Of a DNA stretch of 64,000 nucleotides, positions 18,011 through 26,186 are shown piece by piece; position 1 is the first letter of the stretch, and each line of letters begins with the position of its first letter. The notes under the pieces were generated by a model. The model was not told where the DNA came from. It saw nothing but the letters and a program-made list of their open reading frames with translations, and did no database searches. The translations under genes were made by a program, and so were the position numbers. This stretch comes from Streptomyces antioxidans. Its GTDB lineage: Bacteria > Actinomycetota > Actinomycetes > Streptomycetales > Streptomycetaceae. Where the stretch lies: assembly GCF_000968685.2 (NCBI RefSeq), contig NZ_LAKD02000030.1:52504-116503 (forward strand). The letters are read 5' to 3'.

Positions 18011-18639
18011 GTGCGCCAGTGCGCGTGCGGTGCCAACACCACATTGGATGCTGGGAGTTCTGCGGCTTGCATCTCAGGTTCACCTTCGGAATTCGAAGCA
18101 GTGAATGTGAGGTTGCGAGGGGCAGTGCTCGGAAGCGCTCGCGGAATTCACGGACAACGGGACGGATGGCTGGCGATGCAGCTGGCCATGAGTCCTCGTC
18201 CGGGAACCAGTGGAGTATGTGGGCGGCCTAGAACGTCGCAGCGGCGATCGACTCCGATGCGTCCCTCGTAGACTAATCGGCGAACCTCGCGAGCTTGGAC
18301 TCTGCTGGATGCCCGAGTGGCATCCGCTGCCACCGTTGCGCCTGGATGCGGTTCGATATGGCCGGTAGAGATGAGGGCTTCCTGTCACGAAGGAAAGTCG
18401 CGGTGAGAAGAGGGTTCCGCTCTTGGCGAGGTCGACGGTGTGGTGGTCGCGTTCTGGTCGCGACTACCCCCGGAGGCCGTTGTGGCGGCGCCTGTTCTGG
18501 TCACGTCTGCTTTGCTCGGTTCCTGTCTCATGGTTGGTGGGCCGCTTGTGCTGCCCGGGGTTTGGGCGGTCGTAGGGCCCGGTGCGGGGCGACATCGCCG
18601 TGTCCGGCGTGGGCGTCACTCGGCTCGGGGCGGGCAGCG
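18011..18639. other. Non-coding or decayed stretch
   Basis: About 630 bp with mixed composition and no coding bias in any frame. A short plus-strand segment near 18100-18180 (SSECEVARGSARKRSRNSRTTG) has a faint resemblance to the EC-EVA ... RDSK pattern of DUF397 proteins, which often sit beside HATPase genes like the next one, but it is too degenerate to call. Confidence 0.4.
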
Positions 18640-19137
18640 ATGAATCCGTCGGGCATGTTGGACGGCGCACCGGTCGTGTTGTGGCGTTGGCGTGATGGCG
18701 AGCCAGGGGCTCCGGCTCGTGCCCGTGCCGTCTTGGGGTACGCCCTGAGCGATCTGGGGTATGGCGGCGAGTCGGTGAGTGATGCCGTGCTGGCCGTATC
18801 GGAGTTGGTCGCGAACGCCATTGAGCACGCGGTGGGGTCGTATGAGCTGTGGCTGCACCGCACGGCATTGGATGTCATCTGCGAGGTGGTGGATCACGAC
18901 CCGAGGATTCCCGAGATCCCGCCTTTTGCGGTGGGTGCTCTGTTTGCTCCGGTGGAGGGAGATCGGGGCGGCGGTCTGGAGACGTTGTGCGCGCTGTTGT
19001 CAGAGCGCGGTTGGGGCTTGCACATCGTGCATGAATTGACCGGAGGAGCCTGGGGGTTCCGCCGGTTGCTGGGCGCGAAGGCAGCTTGGATCGCCTTGCC
19101 CCTGCCCGCCAGTGGGGAGGACTGGTTCGGGGACTGA
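18640..19137 (+). CDS. HATPase-domain (anti-sigma/SpoIIAB-type) ATP-binding protein
   Basis: About 165 aa of the small histidine-kinase-like ATPase family that is abundant in Streptomyces. The N-box is 'AVSELVANAIEHA' and a glycine-rich 'RGWGLHIVHELTGGAWGF' forms the later ATP-lid region. Members act as anti-sigma factors or as stand-alone regulatory kinases. The ATG at 18640 is chosen because the family begins shortly after it; the upstream open frame has no matching domain. No partner antagonist or HTH regulator is intact nearby, so it seems an orphan inside the island. Confidence 0.75.
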   Translation: MNPSGMLDGAPVVLWRWRDGEPGAPARARAVLGYALSDLGYGGESVSDAVLAVSELVANAIEHAVGSYELWLHRTALDVICEVVDHDPRIPEIPPFAVGALFAPVEGDRGGGLETLCALLSERGWGLHIVHELTGGAWGFRRLLGAKAAWIALPLPASGEDWFGD

Positions 19138-20244
19138 CTTGCTCGGCTGGGGCGTCGGCGAGTGGGTTGGCCGACTGTGGCCCGCTGGCGATTCCCCCGT
19201 CGTTTCCATCGTCGTTTCCGTCGGCGTGTCCGGGGCCGTCCTTGGATGCGACGTCCCCGTGCAGGGCATCACCGCAGGCCAGGCCGTAGACGAGCCGGAT
19301 GCTGGCGAGGGCGACTGTATATATCGGTACAGCGAAGCATCCCGATCTACCTGGTCAGCGCGGCCGGGCGTGCGCTGATCGCGTGTCGCTGGTTGCCCGG
19401 CTGCTGAGCTGTGGATGCCTCCTCCCTGCGAGATTCATGTGCAGCGTGGGTTCTGTACGGGTCCCGTGGCGGGCTGTGAGGCGCGGGTCAGGAGCACCTT
19501 GCACCTGGGGAGCGGGGTGCTCTCCTCCGGGGCGGCTCCTGGGGTGCGAGCGGGGCGCTGTGCCCGCGCCGGTGCGTGTGGTCGCGGGGCCGGGTTCGGG
19601 TGGCCTGTCGGCCGATGCCGCTGGGTTTGGGCGGCGGGAGCGGCCGGGGAACGGAGGGGGAGCGGTGCTCTCGGGGTGTACCCCGTGCCTCCCGGCGGTC
19701 GCGGTTGTGCACCCGGTGTGGGGGAGCGCGCCCGAGGATCTTGGAGCGGCTGCTCCTGTGTGCGTCCGTACCGCCGAGGTGGACCGGTACTGGCTCGGTG
19801 ATGGCTCGGGTGCGGGTGCGCTCGCACCCCAGGTGCGTGTGCCTGAGGTGCAGTGGGGAGCGGACCCGCTCCCCGGCGGTGGCAAAGACCCACTGCTGGA
19901 ATCTCTATTGATCACGTCAGCGCCAGTTGGCCGCTTCCGTCGAACTCGACACCACGCCTGGGGGTTCCAGATGAAGAACGTCCGCGATACCCGCCGCCGA
20001 GGCATCCCTTGCTGGCACCGGGTCGGCAACCGTCGCCACAGCCCGGTGCCGCACCTGTGCCAGCGAGGGGTTGGGGAGCACAGGCTCGGCAGTGGCTCGG
20101 GGCAGGTTGTTCCGGCGGAGTTGGGGTTCTGGGTGTGTGGGTGGCCGTCCACGTACGGCAACGGGCGGCTGGAGAGCGGTCGTGAATCATCGCTCACGGG
20201 CATCTTCCGACACGCAAGATCGCGGGCTTGACGACGTCGCCGAG
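19138..20244. other. Repeat-rich intergenic region beside the recombinase
   Basis: 1.1 kb, very G-rich on the plus strand, open in several frames but without plausible protein sequence. It contains a 15-bp perfect inverted repeat with distant arms (19538-19552 and 19819-19833) and a tight hairpin GGGGAGCGG-AC-CCGCTCCCC (19855-19874). It may hold recombinase, origin or transfer sites of the element, or be decayed coding DNA. Confidence 0.4.
19855..19874. repeat. Nine-bp-arm hairpin in the island
   Basis: GGGGAGCGGACCCGCTCCCC forms a 9-bp stem with a 2-base centre. It is downstream of the longer inverted repeat arms and about 600 bp before the recombinase gene. It could be a terminator or a protein-binding site; the sequence alone does not decide. 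Confidence 0.45.
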
Positions 20245-20442
20245 ATGGAGCGTCCATGGACGACGACCGGTCGCGGCAACGCTGAAACGCGCACTTCAGA
20301 GGGGTTGCTGACGGTCGTGGAGTACGTCGTCGTCGATGGTGGCGAGGCTCAGGCGCTGGCCCAGCGCCAAGGGGACGCGATTCGTGAGGTGCTGGAGTGG
20401 CTGTACGCCGGTCACAGTGCCCCGAAGAGTGGCCACGTCTGA
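20245..20442 (+). CDS. Small protein upstream of the recombinase
   Basis: About 65 aa; the credible part is 'VVEYVVVDGGEAQALAQRQGDAIREVLEWLYAG', a strand followed by an amphipathic helix with good codon bias. I do not recognise the family. It ends 35 bp before the recombinase start and was probably co-transcribed with it, which makes a recombination directionality factor or regulator conceivable. The start is uncertain: the ATG has a poor ribosome site, and a TTG or GTG 20-25 codons later, after AGAGGGG, may be used instead. Confidence 0.5.
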   Translation: MERPWTTTGRGNAETRTSEGLLTVVEYVVVDGGEAQALAQRQGDAIREVLEWLYAGHSAPKSGHV

Positions 20443-20477
20443 GCCTCCCGCCCTGCACCCTGGGAGAGAGACACCGT

Positions 20478-22460
20478 ATGCACGGCAACCCGCCCAGCAC
20501 TCGGCCCTGGGCGCAGCCCGTATCCGGCCGACCCTGGTCCACGGTCGGTATTCCGGACGCCTCGGCGCTTCCGGTCACTGTCCCAGTGGCTTGGCTCGGC
20601 CGGACCTCTACGGAGGACGCTCAGGACCCCACCCTGTCGCTGCCCCGGCAGTTGCGTAACGCGAGAGCTGCGCTCCCGCCCGGCTGGGTGATTGTCGCCC
20701 ATTTCTACGATGTGGAATCCGGCCGTAAGGAGTTGCGAGAGCGGGGCAATTCCCTTGCGCACCAGCAGTTCCAGATTCCCATTCCGCGAGATGGCAGCGT
20801 CGCTGATCTGCTTGACGAGGCGCAGCGGCCTGACCGCCGCTTCGCCGCAGTTATCTGCGAGTCCATTGAACGCGTCGCGCGCCGGACCTACTTCGGCACG
20901 AAGATCGAGTACGAGCTGGAGCAGGCCGGGGTGGCCCTGTGTGCTGCCGATGAGCCGATCGTGACCGGTCCGCGAGCCAAACGTGCCACACCCACACTCA
21001 CGCAGCGCGTTAAGCAGGCGGTCTCCGAGTGGTACGTGTTGCAGATGCTGGAGCTGTCGTGGGACGGCTTCATTGAGCATGTCTCTCAGGGCTGGAATGT
21101 GGGCAAGCCGCCTTACGGCTATCGCGCGGAAAAGGTTCCCCATCCCGTCCCGGCCCGCCGGGCCGAGGGCCGCACCAAGCACCGGCTCGTTCCGGACGCG
21201 TCCCGGGCTCCGGCTGTCACCTACATCTTCCAGCTCCGCGGACTGGACAAGCTCGGATACGACGCCATCGCCGACCGCCTGAACCTTGATCCTTTGGCGT
21301 ACCCGCCCCCAGAGCCCACTCGCCCTGACATGGCCCTCCACCGCTGGAGCGGGTCGGCCGTGCGAGAGATCCTGCGCAATCCCAAGTACACCGGCTATCA
21401 GGTCTGGAACCGCCGGGCGACGACGAAAGGCGGTTGCTACAACGACCCCAAGGACTGGGTGTGGTCGCCGCAGCCCACTCACGAGCCTCTCGTCTCCAAA
21501 GAGCTGTTCGATGTGGCTTCCACCGTGGCGCGCAAGCGACGGGGGTCACGGACGACGCCCGGTCGCAACTCTCACCCGGCGACCCGGCGTTCCTATGTCC
21601 TGCGGTCGTACGTCGTCTGCGAGATCTGCGACCGCCGTATGTTCGGCAAGAACCGCCACCGGATCTCGTACTACGCCTGTCAGGTCGACCCGAACGAACA
21701 CCGGGACAAGCCCTGGTTCGGCGGGCATCCCAAGAGTTTGTGGGTTCGGGAAGAGGCCTTGATCACATCTGTCTCCCACTTCTTCGCCACCCGCGTCTTC
21801 GGCCCCGACCGGCGCACCCATCTCGGAGCCGCGCTCGAAGCCGCCCGGCTTGCGGACGAGCCCGGCGACCGCATCGCGAAGGAACGCGCCGCGCTGGAGC
21901 AGGCCATCAAGGCCATCGGTGAGCGTCAGGCCCGGCTCATCCGCACCCTTGCCGATGGCGGGCCCGACCCGGAACAGGAGAAGGAGTTTCGCGACGCGAT
22001 CCGCCGGGAGCACGCCGCCCTGGGCAAGCAGCGCACAGAGCTCGCCGAGCAGCTGGCCCGGCTGGAAGCCCCGAAGCCGGAGGTGCGTTCCGTCGACAGC
22101 GAGGCTCTGCTAGACGCGCTTCCGCACCTCGACATCGACCTTGCCCTGGTCCCGGAGGAGATCCAGCGGCGGCTCTACGACGCTTTCGGGCTGGAGGTCC
22201 GTTACAGCCGACCCCGTGAAGAGGTGACCCTACGGGTGACGATCCCGGGGCATCTGCTTGACGGACTGGTGGCCGTCACCCGTGAGCTGGACCCGTGGAA
22301 CAAAAAATCGGGCGCCCGCAGCGAAGTGCTGGCACCCGATCATGACACCCGGGGTGGACAAACGCGGCATAACCGTCGCGTTCATTCCCATCCCCTGAGT
22401 GCCCCCGGCAGGATTCGAACCTGCGCACACGGCTCCGGAGGCCGTTGCTCTATCCCCTGA
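20478..22460 (+). CDS. Large serine recombinase (integrase)
   Basis: About 660 aa. The catalytic domain has R42-T-S44-T-E-D, with S44 as the likely nucleophile, and SIERVAR (129-135) for the conserved S-x-(D/E)-R-x-x-R. A recombinase domain follows (about 220-330), then a zinc-ribbon segment with CEIC near 380, and a long coiled coil (about 450-540) typical of large serine integrases. The ATG follows GGGAGAGAG. The last residues (after about 635) are encoded by the antisense strand of a tRNA-Arg gene, and the stop lies inside that tRNA, so the gene end spans the attachment site. It is the integrase of the island to its left. Confidence 0.92.
   Translation: MHGNPPSTRPWAQPVSGRPWSTVGIPDASALPVTVPVAWLGRTSTEDAQDPTLSLPRQLRNARAALPPGWVIVAHFYDVESGRKELRERGNSLAHQQFQIPIPRDGSVADLLDEAQRPDRRFAAVICESIERVARRTYFGTKIEYELEQAGVALCAADEPIVTGPRAKRATPTLTQRVKQAVSEWYVLQMLELSWDGFIEHVSQGWNVGKPPYGYRAEKVPHPVPARRAEGRTKHRLVPDASRAPAVTYIFQLRGLDKLGYDAIADRLNLDPLAYPPPEPTRPDMALHRWSGSAVREILRNPKYTGYQVWNRRATTKGGCYNDPKDWVWSPQPTHEPLVSKELFDVASTVARKRRGSRTTPGRNSHPATRRSYVLRSYVVCEICDRRMFGKNRHRISYYACQVDPNEHRDKPWFGGHPKSLWVREEALITSVSHFFATRVFGPDRRTHLGAALEAARLADEPGDRIAKERAALEQAIKAIGERQARLIRTLADGGPDPEQEKEFRDAIRREHAALGKQRTELAEQLARLEAPKPEVRSVDSEALLDALPHLDIDLALVPEEIQRRLYDAFGLEVRYSRPREEVTLRVTIPGHLLDGLVAVTRELDPWNKKSGARSEVLAPDHDTRGGQTRHNRRVHSHPLSAPGRIRTCAHGSGGRCSIP
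22400..22460. other. Inferred attachment site at the island's right end
   Basis: The recombinase frame runs into the 3' part of the tRNA-Arg gene and stops there, and conserved chromosomal genes begin on the other side. The crossover core therefore probably lies within the T-arm/anticodon part of the tRNA. The matching partial tRNA copy at the other end is not in this window, so core limits cannot be set. Confidence 0.5.
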
Positions 22461-22471
22461 GCTACGGGGGC
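22400..22471 (-). tRNA. tRNA-Arg (anticodon CCG)
   Basis: Minus-strand cloverleaf: acceptor stem GCCCCCG paired with CGGGGGC, D-arm from GCTCAGGGGATAGAGC, anticodon stem CGGCC/GGCCG with loop CTCCGGA giving CCG (plus-strand 22436-22438), and T-arm GCAGGTTCGAATCCTGC. CCA is not encoded. The gene is complete and marks the junction between the island and the conserved chromosome; the serine recombinase gene overlaps its 3' half. Confidence 0.96.
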
Positions 22472-22661
22472 TTGTCGCTGGTGTTTGTGGCGACGGGTAG
22501 AACCCTACCAGCTCGATCAGGGTGGTCATGAACGGTTATCGGGAGCCGGTGGGTGGGGAGTGGCGGTGGGAGCGGAGGGGCGTATACCGCATGTGGAGGG
22601 TGGGGTGCAGGGGTCTTGGGGAAAGGTCCCTCGCACGGGGCGGAAGTGGGGAAAACCCGGA

Positions 22662-22694
22662 CGCAGCCGCGGCTGCGCGCCTACTCTTCAGGAT
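22662..22694 (+). promoter_or_regulatory. Leaderless promoter with palindrome
   Basis: TACTCT (22682-22687) lies seven bases before the GTG of the response regulator gene, the spacing of a leaderless -10 element. Just upstream is a perfect 16-bp palindrome, CGCAGCCGCGGCTGCG (22662-22677), in the -35/-10 spacer, which could be an operator. Confidence 0.45.
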
Positions 22695-23126
22695 GTGCCT
22701 GGCTTGTCCGGCCGGGTCCTTGTCGTCGACGACAACAAGGTCATCCGGCAGCTGATCAGGGTCAACCTCGAGCTGGAGGGCTTCGAGGTCGTGACCGCGG
22801 CCGATGGTGCCGAGTGCCTGGAGATCGTTCACCAGGTGCGGCCCGATGTGATCACCCTCGATGTTGTGATGCCCAGACTCGATGGGCTGCATACGGCGTC
22901 GAGGCTGCGTGCTGATGCTCGTACGTGTCATGTGCCCGTCGCGATCATCAGTGCGTGTACGCAGTATGAGATGGACAGCGGGAAGGCGCTGGGTGTCGAT
23001 GCCTTTCTCGCGAAACCCTTCGAGCCCGTCGATCTTGTCGAGCTCGTGTGGCGGCTGATGCGGCAGGGGGCGGCCGGTGCGGCCGCGCCTGGTGATGCCG
23101 AGCCGGCTGTGGGGCCCACCGGGTAA
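22695..23126 (+). CDS. Single-domain response regulator
   Basis: About 143 aa consisting of one receiver domain: acidic pocket 'VLVVDDNKV', phospho-acceptor Asp in 'DVITLDVVMPRLDG', and Lys in 'AFLAKPFEPVDL'. No DNA-binding output domain follows; the tail is Gly/Ala-rich. It acts as a phosphorylation-dependent partner in some signalling chain, but no kinase is adjacent. The GTG is preferred because the receiver fold begins right after it and a -10 element lies seven bases upstream. Confidence 0.85.
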   Translation: MPGLSGRVLVVDDNKVIRQLIRVNLELEGFEVVTAADGAECLEIVHQVRPDVITLDVVMPRLDGLHTASRLRADARTCHVPVAIISACTQYEMDSGKALGVDAFLAKPFEPVDLVELVWRLMRQGAAGAAAPGDAEPAVGPTG

Positions 23127-23550
23127 GTGGTGGGCCCCAGGTCCGGGTCTGGCCCCTTCCTCCGGTTCGGCCCGGGGGCTGTTTGGGGCCTTGGGCTCTG
23201 GGCTTCGGTTTGTCCCAGGGGCTTGGGTTTGGGCTTGGACTTCGGTTCTGGTCGGGGCTTGGGTTTCTGGGGCTCGGGTTTCTCTTCGTGGGGGCGTTCG
23301 GGTCCCGGGTCACTTTTGGCCCGGGGCTCGTTCGTTCTCTTGTCTCGCTCTGGGGCCTGGGCTCGTTCGTTCTCTTGTCTCGCTCTGGGGCCTGGGCTCG
23401 TTCGTTCTCTTGTCTTGTTTTGGGGCCCGGGCTCGTCCGTTCTCCTCTCTTGCTTTGGGTCCGGGGCTCCTCCGTCGTCCCCGGTCTGTGGTCGTCCGAA
23501 GGGCGAAACCGGTTCGCTTCCGTACCCCCCTCCTCCCATACGCTGGTCCC
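23127..23550. other. Intergenic region with tandem repeats and leaderless promoter
   Basis: 424 bp of T/G-rich plus-strand sequence. It holds a tandem array (see separate entry) and, at 23539-23544, TACGCT six bases before the GTG of the next gene, which fits a leaderless promoter. No gene is seen. Confidence 0.55.
23325..23464. repeat. Four tandem copies of a 35-bp repeat
   Basis: Units begin GGCTCGTTCGTTCTCTTGTC and repeat exactly every 35 bp at 23325, 23360, 23395 and 23430, with a partial fifth copy. The first two are identical; the third and fourth have drifted. The period is not a multiple of three, so coding is unlikely. There are no spacers, so it is not a CRISPR array. Confidence 0.85.
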
Positions 23551-24561
23551 GTGACCCCCGCCCAGCTCTCCCGCACTGTGCTGCACACCGTGCGTCGTGC
23601 CGTTGAGGACGACGAGCTGTGCGTTGTCGTGCCGGAGCGGGTGAAGGTGCGGACTCCGCCTCGGGCCGGGTGTGGGGATTACGCCACCAATGTCGCCCTG
23701 CTGCTGGCCAGGGGTGGGGGTGAGCGGGACGCGCTCGTCATCGCCGAGGTTTTGCGGCGGCGGCTGGTTCGTACGCCCGGGATCGCCCGCGTTGAGGTCG
23801 CGGCTCCTGGGTTTCTCAACATCACCCTTGATGCCCACTCGCATGCCCAGCTCGTGCGGGCCGTGCGCTCCGCGGGGCCTCGCTATGGGCATGGGGAGGC
23901 GCTTGCCGGGGTTTCGGTTCCGCTCGGGGACAGTGACGAGGTGCGGGCCGCGCTGGTCGGTCATGTGGTGCGGGGGCTTGTCGATGCCTCCGGGGGAGTC
24001 GTCATCGCAGGTCGTGGGCCTGTTGTACGGGCCTCCCCGGTCTCCGGGGTGGAACTGCTCCGCTCCCTCGGCCCCGATGCCGCCCGCTGGGCCCTGCTTC
24101 GGCCCGCCGGGCATGATCTGCCCGACCTCGATCCCTCCCGGCTTCTCTCGCAGCGTGAGGACAACCCCCTCTTCCGGGTTCAGTACGCCCACGCCCGCAT
24201 CCGCGCCCTGATGCGGAACGCCACTCAGCTCCACATCACGCCCGAGCCGCAGCCCGAGTCCGGGGCGTATGACCACCCCGCCGAGATCGGCCTTCTCGGT
24301 CTCCTCGGTGATCATCCCCGCGTCATCGAGGCCGCCGCCCGGCACCGTGCGCCCGACCAGCTCGCGCGGCATCTCGTCGGCGTCGCCGATGCCTTTCTCC
24401 GGTTCCATGACCTGTTTCATGACGGCTGTCCGGTCCTGCCCTCCCACCAGCACAAACCCTCGGCCGTCCACCGTTCCCGGCTGGCCCTCGCCGATGCCAC
24501 CGGAGCGGTGCTCGCCGGCGGCCTGCGACTGCTCGGCATCAGTGCACCCGAACATCTGTAA
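23551..24561 (+). CDS. ArgRS-like protein lacking the catalytic core
   Basis: About 336 aa. The first 110 residues look like the arginyl-tRNA synthetase N-terminal tRNA-binding domain ('AAPGFLNITLD'), and the last 140 are a DALR anticodon-binding domain ('DNPLFRVQYAHARIRALMRN'). The Rossmann catalytic domain with the HIGH and KMSKS motifs is missing between them, so it cannot charge tRNA by itself. It precedes lysA in Streptomyces generally, as far as I recall, and its role is unknown. The GTG start follows a leaderless-type -10. The gene lies one gene away from a tRNA-Arg, which may be coincidence. Confidence 0.85.
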   Translation: MTPAQLSRTVLHTVRRAVEDDELCVVVPERVKVRTPPRAGCGDYATNVALLLARGGGERDALVIAEVLRRRLVRTPGIARVEVAAPGFLNITLDAHSHAQLVRAVRSAGPRYGHGEALAGVSVPLGDSDEVRAALVGHVVRGLVDASGGVVIAGRGPVVRASPVSGVELLRSLGPDAARWALLRPAGHDLPDLDPSRLLSQREDNPLFRVQYAHARIRALMRNATQLHITPEPQPESGAYDHPAEIGLLGLLGDHPRVIEAAARHRAPDQLARHLVGVADAFLRFHDLFHDGCPVLPSHQHKPSAVHRSRLALADATGAVLAGGLRLLGISAPEHL

Positions 24562-24636
24562 GACCTTGAGTAAGCCCTTGAGCAAGCCCTTGTGTGTGAC
24601 CTTGTGTAAGACCTTGAGAGAGACAGCAGAGACGCC

Positions 24637-26037
24637 ATGAGCCGTTCCGCCCATCCCGCCGGGCCCCGCCACGCCGATGTCCTTCCCGAGGGGCACTACG
24701 CCGCGCCGCCCGGCGATCTCAATCAGCTCGATCCGCGCGTGTGGTCCCGTACGGTCAGCCGGAACGCCGACGGCGTCGTGACCGTCGGCGGGATCGACGT
24801 CAAGACGCTCGCGGAGGAGTTCGGGACGCCCGGGTACTTCCTCGACGAGGCCGACTTCCGGGCCCGCTGCCGGGCCTGGCACGAGGCGTTCCGGGAGCAG
24901 GGGGCGGACGCCGATGTGTTCTACGCCGGGAAGGCGTTCCTCTCCCGCGCCGTCGTGCGCTGGCTGAACGAGGAGGGGCTCAACCTCGATGTGTGTTCCG
25001 CCGGGGAGCTGGCCACCGCGCTCGCCGCCGGGATGCCCGCCGAGCGGATCGCGCTGCACGGGAACAACAAGTCCACCGCCGAGATCGAGCGGGCGGTCGA
25101 GGAGGGCGTCGGGCGGATCGTGCTCGACTCGTTCCAGGAGATCGTGCGGGTCGCGCACATCGCCCAGCGGCTGGGCAGGCGCCAGCGGGTGCAGATCCGG
25201 ATCACCGTCGGTGTGGAGGCGCATACCCACGAGTTCATCGCGACCGCCCACGAGGACCAGAAGTTCGGCATTCCGCTCGCGGGCGGGCAGGCCGCCGAGG
25301 CCGTACGGCGGGCGCTCAAGCTGGACGGGCTCGAGCTCATCGGCATTCACTCGCACATCGGGTCGCAGATCTTCGATACGTCCGGGTTCGAGGTCGCGGC
25401 GCACCGGGTCGTGGGGCTGCTCAAGGAGATCCGGGACGAGCACGGCGTCGAGCTGCCCGAGATCGACCTCGGCGGCGGCCTCGGCATCGCGTACACCTCG
25501 GAGGACGACCCGCGCGAGCCGCAGGAGATCGCCAAGGCGCTGCGCGACATCGTGCACCGGGAGTGCGACTCGGCCGGGCTCGCGGTGCCACGGCTGTCGG
25601 TCGAGCCGGGGCGGGCGATCGTCGGGCCGACCGCGTTCACGCTCTATGAGGTGGGCACGGTCAAGGAGCTGCCGGGGCTGCGGACGTACGTCAGCGTCGA
25701 TGGCGGGATGTCCGACAACATCCGTACCGCGCTCTATGACGCCGAGTATTCGGTGGCGCTGGTCTCCCGCGCCTCCACCGCCGAGCCGATGCTCTCCCGC
25801 GTCGTCGGCAAGCACTGCGAGTCCGGCGACATCGTCGTACGGGACGCCTTCCTGCCCGGCGATCTGGCGCCCGGCGATCTGATCGCCGTGCCCGCCACCG
25901 GCGCGTACTGCCGCTCGATGGCGAGCAACTACAACCACGCGCTCCGGCCGCCCGTCGTGGCCGTACGGGACGGGCGGGCGTGCGAGATCGTCCGGCGGGA
26001 GACGGAGGAAGATCTACTGCGGCTCGATGTCGGCTAA
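24637..26037 (+). CDS. lysA: Diaminopimelate decarboxylase
   Basis: PLP enzyme converting meso-diaminopimelate to L-lysine, the last step of lysine synthesis, 466 aa. It has the alanine-racemase-type barrel with 'DVFYAGKAF' holding the PLP lysine near 95, '[12 protein letters not shown]' in the middle, the phosphate-binding glycine cluster '[11 protein letters not shown]', and '[17 protein letters not shown]' in the C-terminal beta domain. The ATG is the first in frame after an AGAGAGACAGCAGAGA stretch. It is followed by hom, thrC and thrB in the same direction, so aspartate-family synthesis is grouped here. Confidence 0.97.
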   Translation: MSRSAHPAGPRHADVLPEGHYAAPPGDLNQLDPRVWSRTVSRNADGVVTVGGIDVKTLAEEFGTPGYFLDEADFRARCRAWHEAFREQGADADVFYAGKAFLSRAVVRWLNEEGLNLDVCSAGELATALAAGMPAERIALHGNNKSTAEIERAVEEGVGRIVLDSFQEIVRVAHIAQRLGRRQRVQIRITVGVEAHTHEFIATAHEDQKFGIPLAGGQAAEAVRRALKLDGLELIGIHSHIGSQIFDTSGFEVAAHRVVGLLKEIRDEHGVELPEIDLGGGLGIAYTSEDDPREPQEIAKALRDIVHRECDSAGLAVPRLSVEPGRAIVGPTAFTLYEVGTVKELPGLRTYVSVDGGMSDNIRTALYDAEYSVALVSRASTAEPMLSRVVGKHCESGDIVVRDAFLPGDLAPGDLIAVPATGAYCRSMASNYNHALRPPVVAVRDGRACEIVRRETEEDLLRLDVG

Positions 26038-26186
26038 CGAGAACCCGCCGGTGCGAATCGGCTAGCGAGAAAGAGATCTCGGATACTGGACCCGGGACAG
26101 AAAATCCCGTCCGGTGCATGAGACTGGTGCACTAACGCGCTGGTGCATTAACGCGATGGATGAGAGATGAGAAGCGAGGTCGGATG

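Noticed and set aside
18019..18231. DUF397-like small gene next to the HATPase gene
   Set aside because: Only a faint EC-EVA ... NSR pattern; composition and the rest of the frame do not support it.
23325..23464. Possible CRISPR array
   Set aside because: The 35-bp units abut without spacers and there are no cas genes.
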